Notes: generated from the sequence alone by a model not told the origin. A DNA stretch of 6,276 nucleotides from an uncultured Allobaculum sp. (GCA_948467695.1 CAOKFJ010000115.1:1-6276); one strand, 5' to 3'; numbered from the stretch's first letter, positions 1 to 6,131 are shown. A program made the numbers and translations.

Positions 1-1290
1 AGGCGGAAGAATACCCGGGGTGTTTTTCTGCACATTCTTTCTGGGCTTCCATGTGCCCTTGCCGCTTGTTCTTGGCGGCTGCTGAACGTCTTCATTGAAC
101 GAGAATCCCGTTTTCTCCTTCAGACGCTCAAACGCCGTATCCCATTCAAAGCGCTCCAGGGATGAACGGATGATTCTTTCCATTTCTCTGGCGTAGGCTT
201 TTTTATCTTCGTAGTTGTTTAAGTTGTAGACGCTCTCGAGGTAGTCGAACGCGAACTGCGCATAGCTGATGGTCGACTCCACCGCATTGAGAACGCCTTC
301 CTGTCCATACGCGCCAAACACTTCGTCCGGATCTTTTCGCGCAAAATTCCATGCGGCTTTTCTTCCCGCTTCATCCTGATCGTAAAAGACGGTTACCGGA
401 ACGCGCAGTTCATCGATCATCTGAAGCTGAACAGGCGTCATAGCGGTACCCAGACACGCAATGCCTTCCATCAGTCCCGCTTTGGCAAGGCCGAGAACAT
501 CCATCGCTCCCTCGCATAAAATGACACGTCCCGCTTTGCGCGCGGCGTCTTTGGCGCGGTGGTAGTTGAAGATCAGACTTCCCTTGTCATAGAGCGGCGT
601 ATGGGTTGTATTGATGTATTTGGCTGTGCTTGCGCCGGGCATGCATCTTGCGGTATAGCCGACCGGCTTGCCGTTTGCATCGTGAATCGGAATGGTGATG
701 CGGTCGAAAAACACCGGAACAAGCTTTTCCGTGCCGATCTGAATCAGACCGGTTTTTTCAAGATCCTGCTGTTTGCCGATTCGATGCTCAAGATATTCGG
801 CAGTCATCTGCTTGGAGGGCACATAGCCGATTTCAAACAGATCGAGAAGATCTCTGGAAAAATGACGTTCCTGCAGATACTGCAGCGCAGTCTGACCATC
901 GCGTGAAAACAGCTCGTACGTGGTGTACGCCGTAAACAGACGCAGGGTTTCATAGAGAGACTGATTGGGATCGACCGCTTTTGGCGCGGTGTTTCTTGTC
1001 AGTTTGAGCGGATAGTTGATCAGTGCTGCGGCTTTGGCAATCGCTTCAGGATAGGAGATATGTTCGATTTCCTGAAGGAACTTGAACGCGTCACCGCCCG
1101 CTCCGCAGCTGAAGCACTTGTAAATCTGCTTTTCGGGCGAAACACGCATGGAGGGAGAATGGTCGTCATGAAACGGGCAGACGCCAACGAACTCTTTTCC
1201 CTTTTTCTCCAGGGAAACGTAGTGTTCGATCAGCGAGACGATGTCGGTCTGTTCACGAATATTTTGAACATCCTGTGCCGGAATCTGCAT
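1..1290 (-). CDS. dnaG: DNA primase DnaG (C-terminus cut by window edge)
   Basis: This is the primase that lays down RNA primers at the replication fork with the DnaB-type helicase. The frame is open from ATG 1290 to the window edge (430 codons). Residues about 1-100 hold the CHC2 zinc finger: C38-P-F-H41 and C59-F-S-C62. The polymerase core follows, with RITIPIHDANGKPVGYTAR near residue 200. The TOPRIM motifs are E260-G-A-M-D264, a GTAMT loop at 280-284, and the acidic pair D304-Q-D306 followed by EAGR. Residues about 390-430 are a Pro/Lys-rich linker, so the helicase-binding domain lies outside the window. The start is fixed by a GGAGGGGAG ribosome binding site at 1294-1303 and by the position of the zinc finger. 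An oddity is that only five residues separate AGRKAAW from DPDE, where about 25 are usual. Identity is very secure from the motifs. Confidence 0.96.
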   Translation of the reverse strand, partial: MQIPAQDVQNIREQTDIVSLIEHYVSLEKKGKEFVGVCPFHDDHSPSMRVSPEKQIYKCFSCGAGGDAFKFLQEIEHISYPEAIAKAAALINYPLKLTRNTAPKAVDPNQSLYETLRLFTAYTTYELFSRDGQTALQYLQERHFSRDLLDLFEIGYVPSKQMTAEYLEHRIGKQQDLEKTGLIQIGTEKLVPVFFDRITIPIHDANGKPVGYTARCMPGASTAKYINTTHTPLYDKGSLIFNYHRAKDAARKAGRVILCEGAMDVLGLAKAGLMEGIACLGTAMTPVQLQMIDELRVPVTVFYDQDEAGRKAAWNFARKDPDEVFGAYGQEGVLNAVESTISYAQFAFDYLESVYNLNNYEDKKAYAREMERIIRSSLERFEWDTAFERLKEKTGFSFNEDVQQPPRTSGKGTWKPRKNVQKNTPGILPP

Positions 1291-1293
1291 ATT

Positions 1294-1303
1294 GCTCCCC
1301 TCC
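1294..1303 (-). promoter_or_regulatory. Ribosome binding site of dnaG
   Basis: The minus strand reads GGAGGGGAGC, then AAT, then ATG at 1290. This strong Shine-Dalgarno match decides the dnaG start. Confidence 0.8.
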
Positions 1304-1322
1304 TTCCCGACATCAATGCATT

Positions 1323-1353
1323 TTTATACTCATGCATTTATGCCATACCGCAA
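1323..1353 (-). promoter_or_regulatory. Candidate dnaG promoter
   Basis: The minus strand has TTGCGG (1348-1353) and TATAAA (1323-1328) with a 19-bp spacer. It sits between the glyQS terminator and the dnaG ribosome binding site. The spacer is longer than ideal, and the -35 overlaps the T-rich tail of the upstream terminator, so this is tentative. Two direct copies of AAATGCAT (spaced 8 bp) flank the -10 and could be an operator. dnaG could also be transcribed by readthrough from glyQS. Confidence 0.3.
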
Positions 1354-1396
1354 TAGAACAGAAAGCTTTCTCCTTCTGCTTAGAAAGAGAAAGCTT
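1352..1396 (-). terminator. Intrinsic terminator of glyQS
   Basis: Arms at 1363-1377 and 1382-1396 pair over 15 bp (one G-U pair) around a four-base loop. The minus strand then continues TCTGTTCTATTG, a moderately T-rich tail. The hairpin begins 29 nt after the glyQS stop codon. The stem is AT-rich at its base, so termination may be partial. Confidence 0.75.
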
Positions 1397-1424
1397 GGAC
1401 AAAACGATAAATTGGTATGTGAAA

Positions 1425-2810
1425 CTAGGCGAATTTAACGCGGCTGGCGATATATTCTTTAACGTCTTTCATCGGAACGCGTACCTGTTCCATGGAATCG
1501 CGTTCGCGAACGGTTACGCATCCGTCGTTTTCGGTTTCAAAGTCAACGGTGATGCAGAACGGTGTGCCGATTGCATCCTGACGGCGGTAGCGTTTACCGA
1601 TGTTGTTTGCGTCGTCATAGGTTACCGCAAGATCGCAAGCCAGGTCGGCGCACAGCGCTTTTGCAGGTTCAGCGAGCTTTTTGGACAGCGGCAGAACAGC
1701 TGCTTTGTAAGGAGCGAGGTAGGGGTGCAGACGCAGAACTACACGCTCGTCTTTTTCGGAAATCTGTTCGGTTTCAAGAGCCTGGGACATAACCGCAAGG
1801 ATCAGTCGTTCTACACCGACAGAGGGTTCGATAACGTAAGGAATGTATTTTTCGTTGGATTCCTGATCGAAGTATTCGAGAGACTGTTTGGAAGTGTTCT
1901 GGTGAGCCGTCAGGTCGAAGTCTGTACGGTCAGCAATGCCCCAGAGTTCGCCCCAGCCGATGGGTGCGCCAAACAGGTATTCGATATCGGTTGTCGCATT
2001 GGAGTAGTGGGACAGTTCTTCCGGATCATGCGCGCGAAGACGCAGACGATCATCTGTCAGACCGAGGTCGTGAAGGAATTTTTCGCACATGCCTTCGAGT
2101 TTTTTGAACCATTCAAGGTCTGTTCCGGGTTTGCAGAAGAATTCAAGTTCCATCTGTTCAAATTCGCGTGTACGGAAGATGAAGTTGCCCGGTGTGATTT
2201 CGTTACGGAAAGATTTACCGATCTGACCGATACCGAAAGGCAGTTTGCGGCGCATGGTGCGCTGTACGTTTTTGAAGTTGACGAAAATACCCTGAGCGGT
2301 TTCCGGACGAAGGTAGATTTCGTTTTTAGCGTCTTCTGTGACACCCTGGAAAGTTTTGAACATCAGGTTGAACTGGCGGATGGGTGTGAAGTTTTCTTTT
2401 CCGCAGTTGGGGCAGCAGATATGGTTGTCAGCGATATACTGTTCCATCTGCTGGTTGGTCCATCCGGAAGGATTGACTTTGCCTTCTGTGGCATCTTCAA
2501 TCAGGGTATCCGCTCTGAAGCGTGTTTTGCATTCTTTGCAGTCCATCAGAGGATCGGAGAATCCTCCAACGTGTCCGGAAGCGACCCAGACATTCGGATT
2601 CATCAGAATCGCACTCTGGATGCCGACGTTTTCCGGCTGTTCCTGGATGAAGCGTTTCCACCAGGCGTTTTTGATATTATTTTTCAGCTCGATGCCAAGA
2701 GGACCGAAATCCCATGTATTGGCGAGACCGCCGTAGATTTCGGATCCCTGGAATACGAACCCGTAATTTTTCATATGAGCAGTGACATCATTAAAGCTTG
2801 CGTAACTCAT
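1425..2810 (-). CDS. glyQS: Glycine--tRNA ligase (single-chain, homodimeric class II type)
   Basis: This cytoplasmic enzyme charges tRNA-Gly with glycine using ATP. Length is 461 residues, the usual size for the bacterial one-chain form (also named glyS). Near the N-terminus is the conserved motif-1 region with WDFGPLG at 33-39 and KNNIKNAWW at 43-51. Two CxxC pairs (C91/C94 and C133/C136) suit the zinc-binding insertion. Motif 2 is [19 protein letters not shown] at 201-219, and motif 3 is [12 protein letters not shown] at 328-339 with Arg335. The C-terminal 110 or so residues are the anticodon-binding domain ([15 protein letters not shown], later [16 protein letters not shown]). I chose ATG 2810 over an in-frame upstream start at 2849 because GGAGGATACA lies directly before it and the protein then begins at the family's normal N-terminus. 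The gene has its own -10 box and terminator, so it is probably transcribed alone or with weak readthrough into dnaG. Confidence 0.97.
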   Translation of the reverse strand: MSYASFNDVTAHMKNYGFVFQGSEIYGGLANTWDFGPLGIELKNNIKNAWWKRFIQEQPENVGIQSAILMNPNVWVASGHVGGFSDPLMDCKECKTRFRADTLIEDATEGKVNPSGWTNQQMEQYIADNHICCPNCGKENFTPIRQFNLMFKTFQGVTEDAKNEIYLRPETAQGIFVNFKNVQRTMRRKLPFGIGQIGKSFRNEITPGNFIFRTREFEQMELEFFCKPGTDLEWFKKLEGMCEKFLHDLGLTDDRLRLRAHDPEELSHYSNATTDIEYLFGAPIGWGELWGIADRTDFDLTAHQNTSKQSLEYFDQESNEKYIPYVIEPSVGVERLILAVMSQALETEQISEKDERVVLRLHPYLAPYKAAVLPLSKKLAEPAKALCADLACDLAVTYDDANNIGKRYRRQDAIGTPFCITVDFETENDGCVTVRERDSMEQVRVPMKDVKEYIASRVKFA

Positions 2811-2820
2811 TGTATCCTCC
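2811..2820 (-). promoter_or_regulatory. Ribosome binding site of glyQS
   Basis: The minus strand reads GGAGGATACA immediately before ATG 2810. It excludes the longer start at 2849, which lies inside the probable 5' leader near the -10 box. Confidence 0.8.
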
Positions 2821-2852
2821 CGTTTTCTATTCAAAATACTGTGAATCACTCA

Positions 2853-2881
2853 ATTATATAGCTGTACCCTCTGAAAAGAAA
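2853..2881 (-). promoter_or_regulatory. Probable glyQS promoter (-10 TATAAT)
   Basis: A perfect TATAAT lies at 2853-2858 on the minus strand, which would give a leader of about 35 nt. The region 17 bp upstream is T-rich (TTTCTT or similar) and matches the -35 consensus poorly. No T-box core (TGGNACCGCG) is visible between here and the upstream terminator at 3001-3042. About 90 bp upstream is a near-palindrome GTAAACGTTTGC (2946-2957) of unknown meaning. Confidence 0.45.
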
Positions 2882-2989
2882 AGACGAGGCGTTTTTTCCG
2901 TAAAAAGATTAAAGCGATATGTAAGAAATTTTCATAGATTATCGGGCAAACGTTTACAGGATCTGTCATGACGCGCCACATCCGGCACA

Positions 2990-3047
2990 ATTCAGAACAA
3001 AGACCGTCCGAGGCATGCATAATGCTGTGCCATGGACGGTCTGCCTT
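2990..3047 (-). terminator. Intrinsic terminator downstream of the interrupted DUF5648 paralog
   Basis: AGACCGTCC (3001-3009) and GGACGGTCT (3034-3042) form a perfect 9-bp stem. GGCA/TGCC pairs inside it and extends the hairpin. On the minus strand it is followed by TTTGTTCTG, about 50 nt after the stop at 3093. The other face also has a short T run (GCCTTTTG), so some two-way activity is possible. Confidence 0.8.
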
Positions 3048-3092
3048 TTGATTCAAATCAGTCGAATCTGTCTGTTTTCTGATTCTGAACGA

Positions 3093-3710
3093 CTACTTCA
3101 AGCCGTACCAGCTGATGCCTTCAGCCTTCCATCCGGCTTTGACCAGATAGTCGGTTTCTTTTTTGTCGATGGTGTAGTTATGACTTCCCGCTTTCGCATT
3201 CGGGTTGTACTGGCGATAGAGCGGCGTGCCTTTGGCGTCATCGGAATACCAGCCGATCTTCTCGTAGGTCCACCCGGCTTTAACCAGCTCGTCCTTTTCT
3301 TTTTCATCCATTGTGTAATGGTGATCGCCGGCGTTTTTGTTGTAGAGACGATAAACCGGTGTTTTGGAAAGCGTCGGGGCTGTCCAGCCGATACCTTCAT
3401 CTTTCCATCCGGCTTTGACCAGATACTTCTGCTCGTTCTGATCAGCGGTATAGAAATGTTCGCTCGAATTTGGGTTGTAGAGACGGTACATGGATACCGC
3501 GGCAGCTCCTGCCGCTTCATCCAGTTCATAGAAAACAATTCCCTTTTTGGAATCATCGGCAATTCCATCCGCATCGTATCCGGCTGCAACCGCCTTCCAT
3601 TTGCCATCTTTGTCCGTTTCAAGAACAGCGCGTCTTTCGCTCGTGCGCGGTGCGCCAGGAGCGGCGTCTTCTTCACTGCCGCCAAATTTCACTTTATGCC
3701 CGGTCAGCTT
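3093..3710 (-). CDS. C-terminal half of paralog 2: linker plus three DUF5648-like repeats (remnant)
   Basis: The frame after the TAA encodes KLTGHKVKFGG, a linker with DDSKKGIVF, then three repeats. These begin YRLYNPNSSEHFYT, YRLYNKNAGDHHYT and YRQYNPNAKAGSHNYT, and each ends in a GW..E.I.W motif. The first possible start is GTG at 3692, but no Shine-Dalgarno sequence precedes it and no signal peptide would be made. Independent translation is therefore unlikely; treat it as the distal part of the interrupted gene. Its coding sequence is well preserved despite the break. Confidence 0.55.
   Translation of the reverse strand, partial: KLTGHKVKFGGSEEDAAPGAPRTSERRAVLETDKDGKWKAVAAGYDADGIADDSKKGIVFYELDEAAGAAAVSMYRLYNPNSSEHFYTADQNEQKYLVKAGWKDEGIGWTAPTLSKTPVYRLYNKNAGDHHYTMDEKEKDELVKAGWTYEKIGWYSDDAKGTPLYRQYNPNAKAGSHNYTIDKKETDYLVKAGWKAEGISWYGLK
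3096..3491 (-). repeat. Three DUF5648-like repeats in paralog 2
   Basis: Three protein repeats of about 43-46 residues each have a Y-R-x-Y-N start, an H-x-Y-T motif, a charged helix and a G-W-x-x-E-x-I-x-W end. The family name comes from memory of this motif pattern. The block is about 77 percent identical in protein to the one at 4813-5211, including an identical 32-nt run (3439-3470 equals 5159-5190). Confidence 0.75.
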
Positions 3711-4400
3711 TTAAAGAGCCTTCGCGTAGGGTTCCGTTTCGATCGTCATCTCCAGAATCGATCTGCCTTCTTCACCTGCATCTTCATTGATGCTCATGAT
3801 GGTGTACTGTTTTTCGATCAGAGCAATGTCGTAGGTTTTCGCGTTGCGCGAAGACTGAAAACGAATCTTCGCGTCTTTAATCTGCTCGAATTCAGGCACA
3901 GCCGCGCACCATACTTCTGCAGTTTCCCCGCCCTCGAGATAGCTCCATTTTTCCTCGGAGAACACGACTGGTACAGATGTCTTCGAGATCAGATGCTTTT
4001 CTTCGGTCCCCTCTGACCAGTAGTTTTCATTGAGCGGAGCGGCATTCTCGTCGCCATTGAATACACCGGAGTAGAATGCCATTCCTTCCGGGCAGATCGT
4101 CGGTTTCAGCGTGATTACTGCAGTATCCTCTGTGATCATCGTTGCAGAGAGAAGCTGATCGAGTTTGAGCGCGGATCTGCTCACACTCCATTTTCCTTCT
4201 TTGTTTCGGACGTGCACCACAACCTGCAGATCGCTTTTTTCAAGCTGTTCAAGCTGTTCGCTGCTCATCTTCTGCTCTTGTGCATCTGACTGCTCTTCCG
4301 TGAATTCCTCTGCCATGTCGTTTTGCGCAAGCGCGCCGAACGGACTGACAAGAAGACAGGCGGACATTGCGGTGATGGTGAATCTCTTTAAATGTTTCAT
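3711..4400 (-). CDS. N-terminal half of paralog 2: secreted protein of unknown function
   Basis: This is the part that can be translated as it stands, 229 residues. The N-terminus MKHLKR followed by a hydrophobic stretch to SPFGALA|QN is a convincing Sec signal peptide. An acidic, Gln/Glu-rich stretch follows, including a 9-bp tandem repeat encoding EQLEQLE. The body shares HVR..GKWSV, YSGVFNGD, NENYWSEG, AKIRFQSS and KTYD with the intact paralog, at about 40 percent identity by eye. There is no lipobox, sorting motif or membrane anchor, so the product would be released. The start has AAAGGA nine bases upstream. It lacks the repeat module, so whether the short product is functional is open. 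I do not recognise the domain. Confidence 0.6.
   Translation of the reverse strand: MKHLKRFTITAMSACLLVSPFGALAQNDMAEEFTEEQSDAQEQKMSSEQLEQLEKSDLQVVVHVRNKEGKWSVSRSALKLDQLLSATMITEDTAVITLKPTICPEGMAFYSGVFNGDENAAPLNENYWSEGTEEKHLISKTSVPVVFSEEKWSYLEGGETAEVWCAAVPEFEQIKDAKIRFQSSRNAKTYDIALIEKQYTIMSINEDAGEEGRSILEMTIETEPYAKAL
4239..4259 (-). repeat. 9-bp tandem repeat in paralog 2
   Basis: CAGCTTGAA occurs twice in tandem on the minus strand, with a partial third unit. It encodes EQLEQLE just after the signal peptide. The intact paralog has IEELEEI here, without a DNA repeat. A unit gain or loss would keep the frame. Confidence 0.55.
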
Positions 4401-4428
4401 CCTTCAAAATCCTTTCTTGGTGTCTTTG

Positions 4429-4476
4429 TGCACGCATACCAAAAGTACCTATTTACGTTTTAGTCACTTGCGTGCA
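4429..4476 (-). promoter_or_regulatory. Leader hairpin of paralog 2
   Basis: TGCACGCA (4469-4476, minus strand) pairs perfectly with TGCGTGCA (4429-4436). Inside, CTAAAA pairs with TTTTGG and GTA with TAC, giving a long imperfect hairpin. It lies between the predicted transcription start and the ribosome binding site. It could stabilise the mRNA or be a binding site; no known riboswitch class is recognised. Confidence 0.45.
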
Positions 4477-4487
4477 TCTATACCGAT

Positions 4488-4515
4488 ATCGTACGTAATC
4501 GTTTACATAATTCAA
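4488..4515 (-). promoter_or_regulatory. Promoter of paralog 2
   Basis: The minus strand has TTGAAT (4510-4515), a 16-bp spacer and TACGAT (4488-4493). The layout matches the promoter of the intact paralog in -35 core (GTGTTGAA), spacer length and -10 type. TATAGA at 4477-4482 is a weaker alternative -10. Confidence 0.5.
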
Positions 4516-4544
4516 CACGTTTTTGATATTTGTCTTAGTGCGTC

Positions 4545-4557
4545 GCAAATCCGTCCT
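4545..4557 (-). promoter_or_regulatory. Shared upstream block AGGACGGATTTGC (paralog 2)
   Basis: The minus strand reads AGGACGGATTTGC upstream of the -35. The intact paralog has AGGACGGATTAGC (6237-6249), differing at one base, but much closer to its -35 (about 5 versus 26 bp before GTGTTGAA). It could be a regulator site or simply duplication remnant. Confidence 0.35.
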
Positions 4558-4591
4558 GTTCTGTATACTTTTCATCCGTTTTGTGCAGTAT

Positions 4592-4658
4592 AAAAAAACA
4601 CCAGCCGGGCGCATGCGAAGACTTTTCTCACATGCGCCAGAGCAGGCGTTCGTGTTTT
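4592..4658 (-). terminator. Intrinsic terminator downstream of the intact DUF5648 gene
   Basis: GGCGCATG and CATGCGCC (4608-4615 and 4631-4638) form a perfect 8-bp GC-rich stem. Outer arms AAAACAC/GTGTTTT (4595-4601 and 4652-4658) can close it further. On the minus strand GTGTTTTTTTATACT gives the T run. It lies about 150 nt after the stop codon at 4810, leaving a long 3' untranslated region. Confidence 0.7.
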
Positions 4659-4809
4659 GAATAGATTGCGAAGAGGTTCACCGTTTGAATTGCAGTTTCA
4701 TTTTTTAAAAGCACATCAGCAGAACCGGCAAATCAAATAGACGGTCGATGAATCGTATTTGAGCCGATTTCTTAACTGTAAGAACGCCTCCACAGCATGA
4801 ATTGCCGGA
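4659..4809. other. Gene-free stretch: long 3' untranslated region
   Basis: Together with the terminator and the promoter of paralog 2, this forms the 409-bp gap between the two paralogs (4401-4809). No credible reading frame is seen. The only structure noted is a 7-bp inverted repeat, CCGGCAA (4725-4731) and TTGCCGG (4802-4808), spaced 70 bp, which could fold the mRNA tail. Confidence 0.4.
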
Positions 4810-6111
4810 TTATTCATCCACGCCATACCAGCTGATTCCCTCAGCTGTCCAGCCAAGATTTACCAGGTGGTCGTTTTCCAGCCGGTTTGCGGTGTAGTTG
4901 TGGCTGCCGGCTTTGGCATTGGGATTGTACTGGCGATAGATCGAAACGCCGCGTTCATCATCGGAATACCAGCCGATTTTCTCGAATGTCCATCCGATTT
5001 TGACCAGATAGTCTCTTTCATTTTCATCGATCGTATAGTGATGATCGCCGGCGTTTTTATTGTAGAGACGATATACGGGCGTGCTGGAAATCTCCGGCGC
5101 CTTCCATGCGATGCCTTCGTCTTTCCATCCCGCTTTAATCAGATACTCTTTTTCGTTTTGATCAGCGGTATAGAAATGTTCGCTCGAATTGGGGTTGTAC
5201 AGACGATACATGTCAAAGGTACCTGTTAGAGCCACGTCCTGGTGATCACGGAATACAATTCCTTTTTTCGAGTCATCCTGCACGCCGCTTTCATCAAATC
5301 CCTGCACGATCTGATGCCACATGCCGTCTTTGTCTTTTTCGAACATTACGCAGCGCTGGTAATGCATCTGCTCGCCGCCGCCGATTTCTTCAGCCATGCC
5401 GCCAAATGTCACCTTTTTGTTTGTCAGTTTCTGAAGCGCTTTGACATACGGTTTTGTTTGAATCGTGCCATGAGCGCTGGCTGTTCCATCAGCCGATTCA
5501 TTGAGCGCGGTGATCGTATACGAATCTTTGATCAGTCCTACGTCGTATGTTTTTTCGGTGCTGTTCGACTGGAAACGAATCTCTGCAGTTTTCAGTTCAT
5601 CAAAAGAAGGCGTGCAGGCGTACCATACATCCACAACACTGGATTGGGAGGCAAGGCGCCACTTTCCATCTTTGTAAACGACATCGTAAGCGAGCGAATC
5701 GCCAATACGCTTGTTCTCGATGCCCTTTGACCAGTAGGATTCGTTGATCGGTTCTGCTTCTTTATCGCCGTTGAACGGACCGCTGTACGAGACGATGCCG
5801 TCGTAGACATCTGTATTTACATAGACAACGCCCGTTGTCTCGCTCGTCTTTGTCCCCCCCTGAAGCGTCATCAAGTCGCCTTCGACCTGTCTGACACTCC
5901 ATTTTCCGGTATTGTCCCGCATATGTATGGCGAGATTAAGTTTGCCATTCACAATTTCCTCGAGTTCTTCGATTGTGAACGATTCAGGAATAAACTCCGT
6001 CTGCTGGTCGCAGTACTCTCTTGCATAGATGACAGCACCGTTGCCCATGACCGGACTGGCGAGCATGAAACCGGTCATGAGAGCACAGATGATTCTTTTT
6101 GCGCGTTTCAT
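4810..6111 (-). CDS. Secreted protein with three C-terminal DUF5648-like repeats (paralog 1, intact)
   Basis: The product has 433 residues and is probably exported. The signal peptide is MKRAKR followed by a hydrophobic core to about SPVMG. Residues about 45-225 form an N-terminal domain I do not recognise, with GKWSV (69-73), YSGPFNGD (109-116), a YW pair (126-127), IRFQS (178-182) and KTYD (187-190). A linker domain (about 226-300) carries FGG and DDSKKGIVF. Residues 301-433 are three DUF5648-like repeats, often seen at the ends of secreted or surface proteins of Gram-positive bacteria; their role is not known to me. There is no sorting signal, lipobox or C-terminal membrane segment. ATG 6111 is preferred over GTG 6117: AGGAG lies 10 bases before the ATG but only 4 before the GTG, and the paralog also begins MK. 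A seven-G run at codons 84-86 is a possible slippage site. It is paralogous to 3093-4400. Confidence 0.88.
   Translation of the reverse strand: MKRAKRIICALMTGFMLASPVMGNGAVIYAREYCDQQTEFIPESFTIEELEEIVNGKLNLAIHMRDNTGKWSVRQVEGDLMTLQGGTKTSETTGVVYVNTDVYDGIVSYSGPFNGDKEAEPINESYWSKGIENKRIGDSLAYDVVYKDGKWRLASQSSVVDVWYACTPSFDELKTAEIRFQSNSTEKTYDVGLIKDSYTITALNESADGTASAHGTIQTKPYVKALQKLTNKKVTFGGMAEEIGGGEQMHYQRCVMFEKDKDGMWHQIVQGFDESGVQDDSKKGIVFRDHQDVALTGTFDMYRLYNPNSSEHFYTADQNEKEYLIKAGWKDEGIAWKAPEISSTPVYRLYNKNAGDHHYTIDENERDYLVKIGWTFEKIGWYSDDERGVSIYRQYNPNAKAGSHNYTANRLENDHLVNLGWTAEGISWYGVDE
4813..5211 (-). repeat. Three DUF5648-like repeats in paralog 1
   Basis: The repeats begin YRLYNPNSSEHFYT, YRLYNKNAGDHHYT and YRQYNPNAKAGSHNYT. 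Each ends with a GW-x-x-E-x-I-x-W motif, and the last closes the protein at WYGVDE. Aromatic and His/Asn-rich motifs recur about every 43-46 residues. Confidence 0.78.
5854..5860 (-). repeat. Seven-G run in the coding sequence of paralog 1
   Basis: CAG-GGG-GGG (Q84-G85-G86) contains seven Gs in a row on the coding strand. Loss of one G would bring a TAA at 5817-5819 into frame 11 codons on. The paralog has no such run at the matching place. Confidence 0.7.
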
Positions 6112-6131
6112 AATCACGAATCTCCTTCCAT

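Larger units (their letters stand above)
3093..4400 (-). pseudogene. Secreted DUF5648-repeat protein, paralog 2, interrupted by an in-frame TAA
   Basis: From ATG 4400 to TAG 3093 this is one continuous frame of 436 codons, broken only by TAA at 3711-3713. It aligns from end to end with the intact neighbour at 4810-6111. At the break this copy reads KAL-stop-KLTGHKVKFGG and the neighbour KALQKLTNKKVTFGG, so a glutamine codon (probably CAA) became TAA. Layout: signal peptide 1-25, unrecognised N-terminal domain to about 229, linker domain about 231-303, then three DUF5648-like repeats to the end. No frameshift or second stop is visible after the break, and the repeat half still matches its paralog at roughly 77 percent by eye. 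Either the mutation is recent, or the stop is sometimes read through, or it is a sequencing error. The promoter, ribosome binding site and terminator all look intact. Function is unknown. Confidence 0.82.

Noticed and set aside
1275..2861. Plus-strand open frame of 528 codons
   Set aside because: It lies wholly opposite glyQS, whose motifs are unmistakable. The plus-strand translation is Phe/Val-rich with no recognisable domain, so it is a codon-usage shadow.
2943..2960. Catabolite-control (cre) site near AAACGTTT
   Set aside because: The match to the cre consensus is imperfect and the site is about 90 bp upstream of the glyQS -10. A short palindrome of this kind is easily found by chance.
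2850..3056. Minus-strand open frame of 68 codons upstream of glyQS
   Set aside because: It runs through the terminator hairpin at 3001-3042 and across the glyQS -10 box, and has no recognisable content.
3711..3713. Stop-codon reassignment or programmed recoding
   Set aside because: TAA is used as the normal end of the intact paralog (4810-4812), so it is not reassigned in this genome. No frameshift site or recoding element was recognised. Weak readthrough remains possible but has no positive evidence.
3015..4016. Plus-strand open frame of 333 codons
   Set aside because: It is antisense to the interrupted paralog and begins inside its terminator hairpin; similar shadow frames occur opposite the intact paralog. 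No ribosome binding site or domain was seen.
4725..4808. Small RNA or second terminator from the 7-bp inverted repeat CCGGCAA/TTGCCGG
   Set aside because: The arms are 70 bp apart, there is no T run after them, and no promoter supports a separate RNA.
3093..6111. CRISPR array or insertion sequence
   Set aside because: The repeated DNA is explained by protein-coding repeats and gene duplication. There are no regular short repeats with unique spacers, no transposase and no terminal inverted repeats.
6115..6117. GTG start for the intact paralog, two codons upstream
   Set aside because: The Shine-Dalgarno spacing of 4 bases is too short. ATG 6111 has better spacing and matches the MK start of the other paralog.
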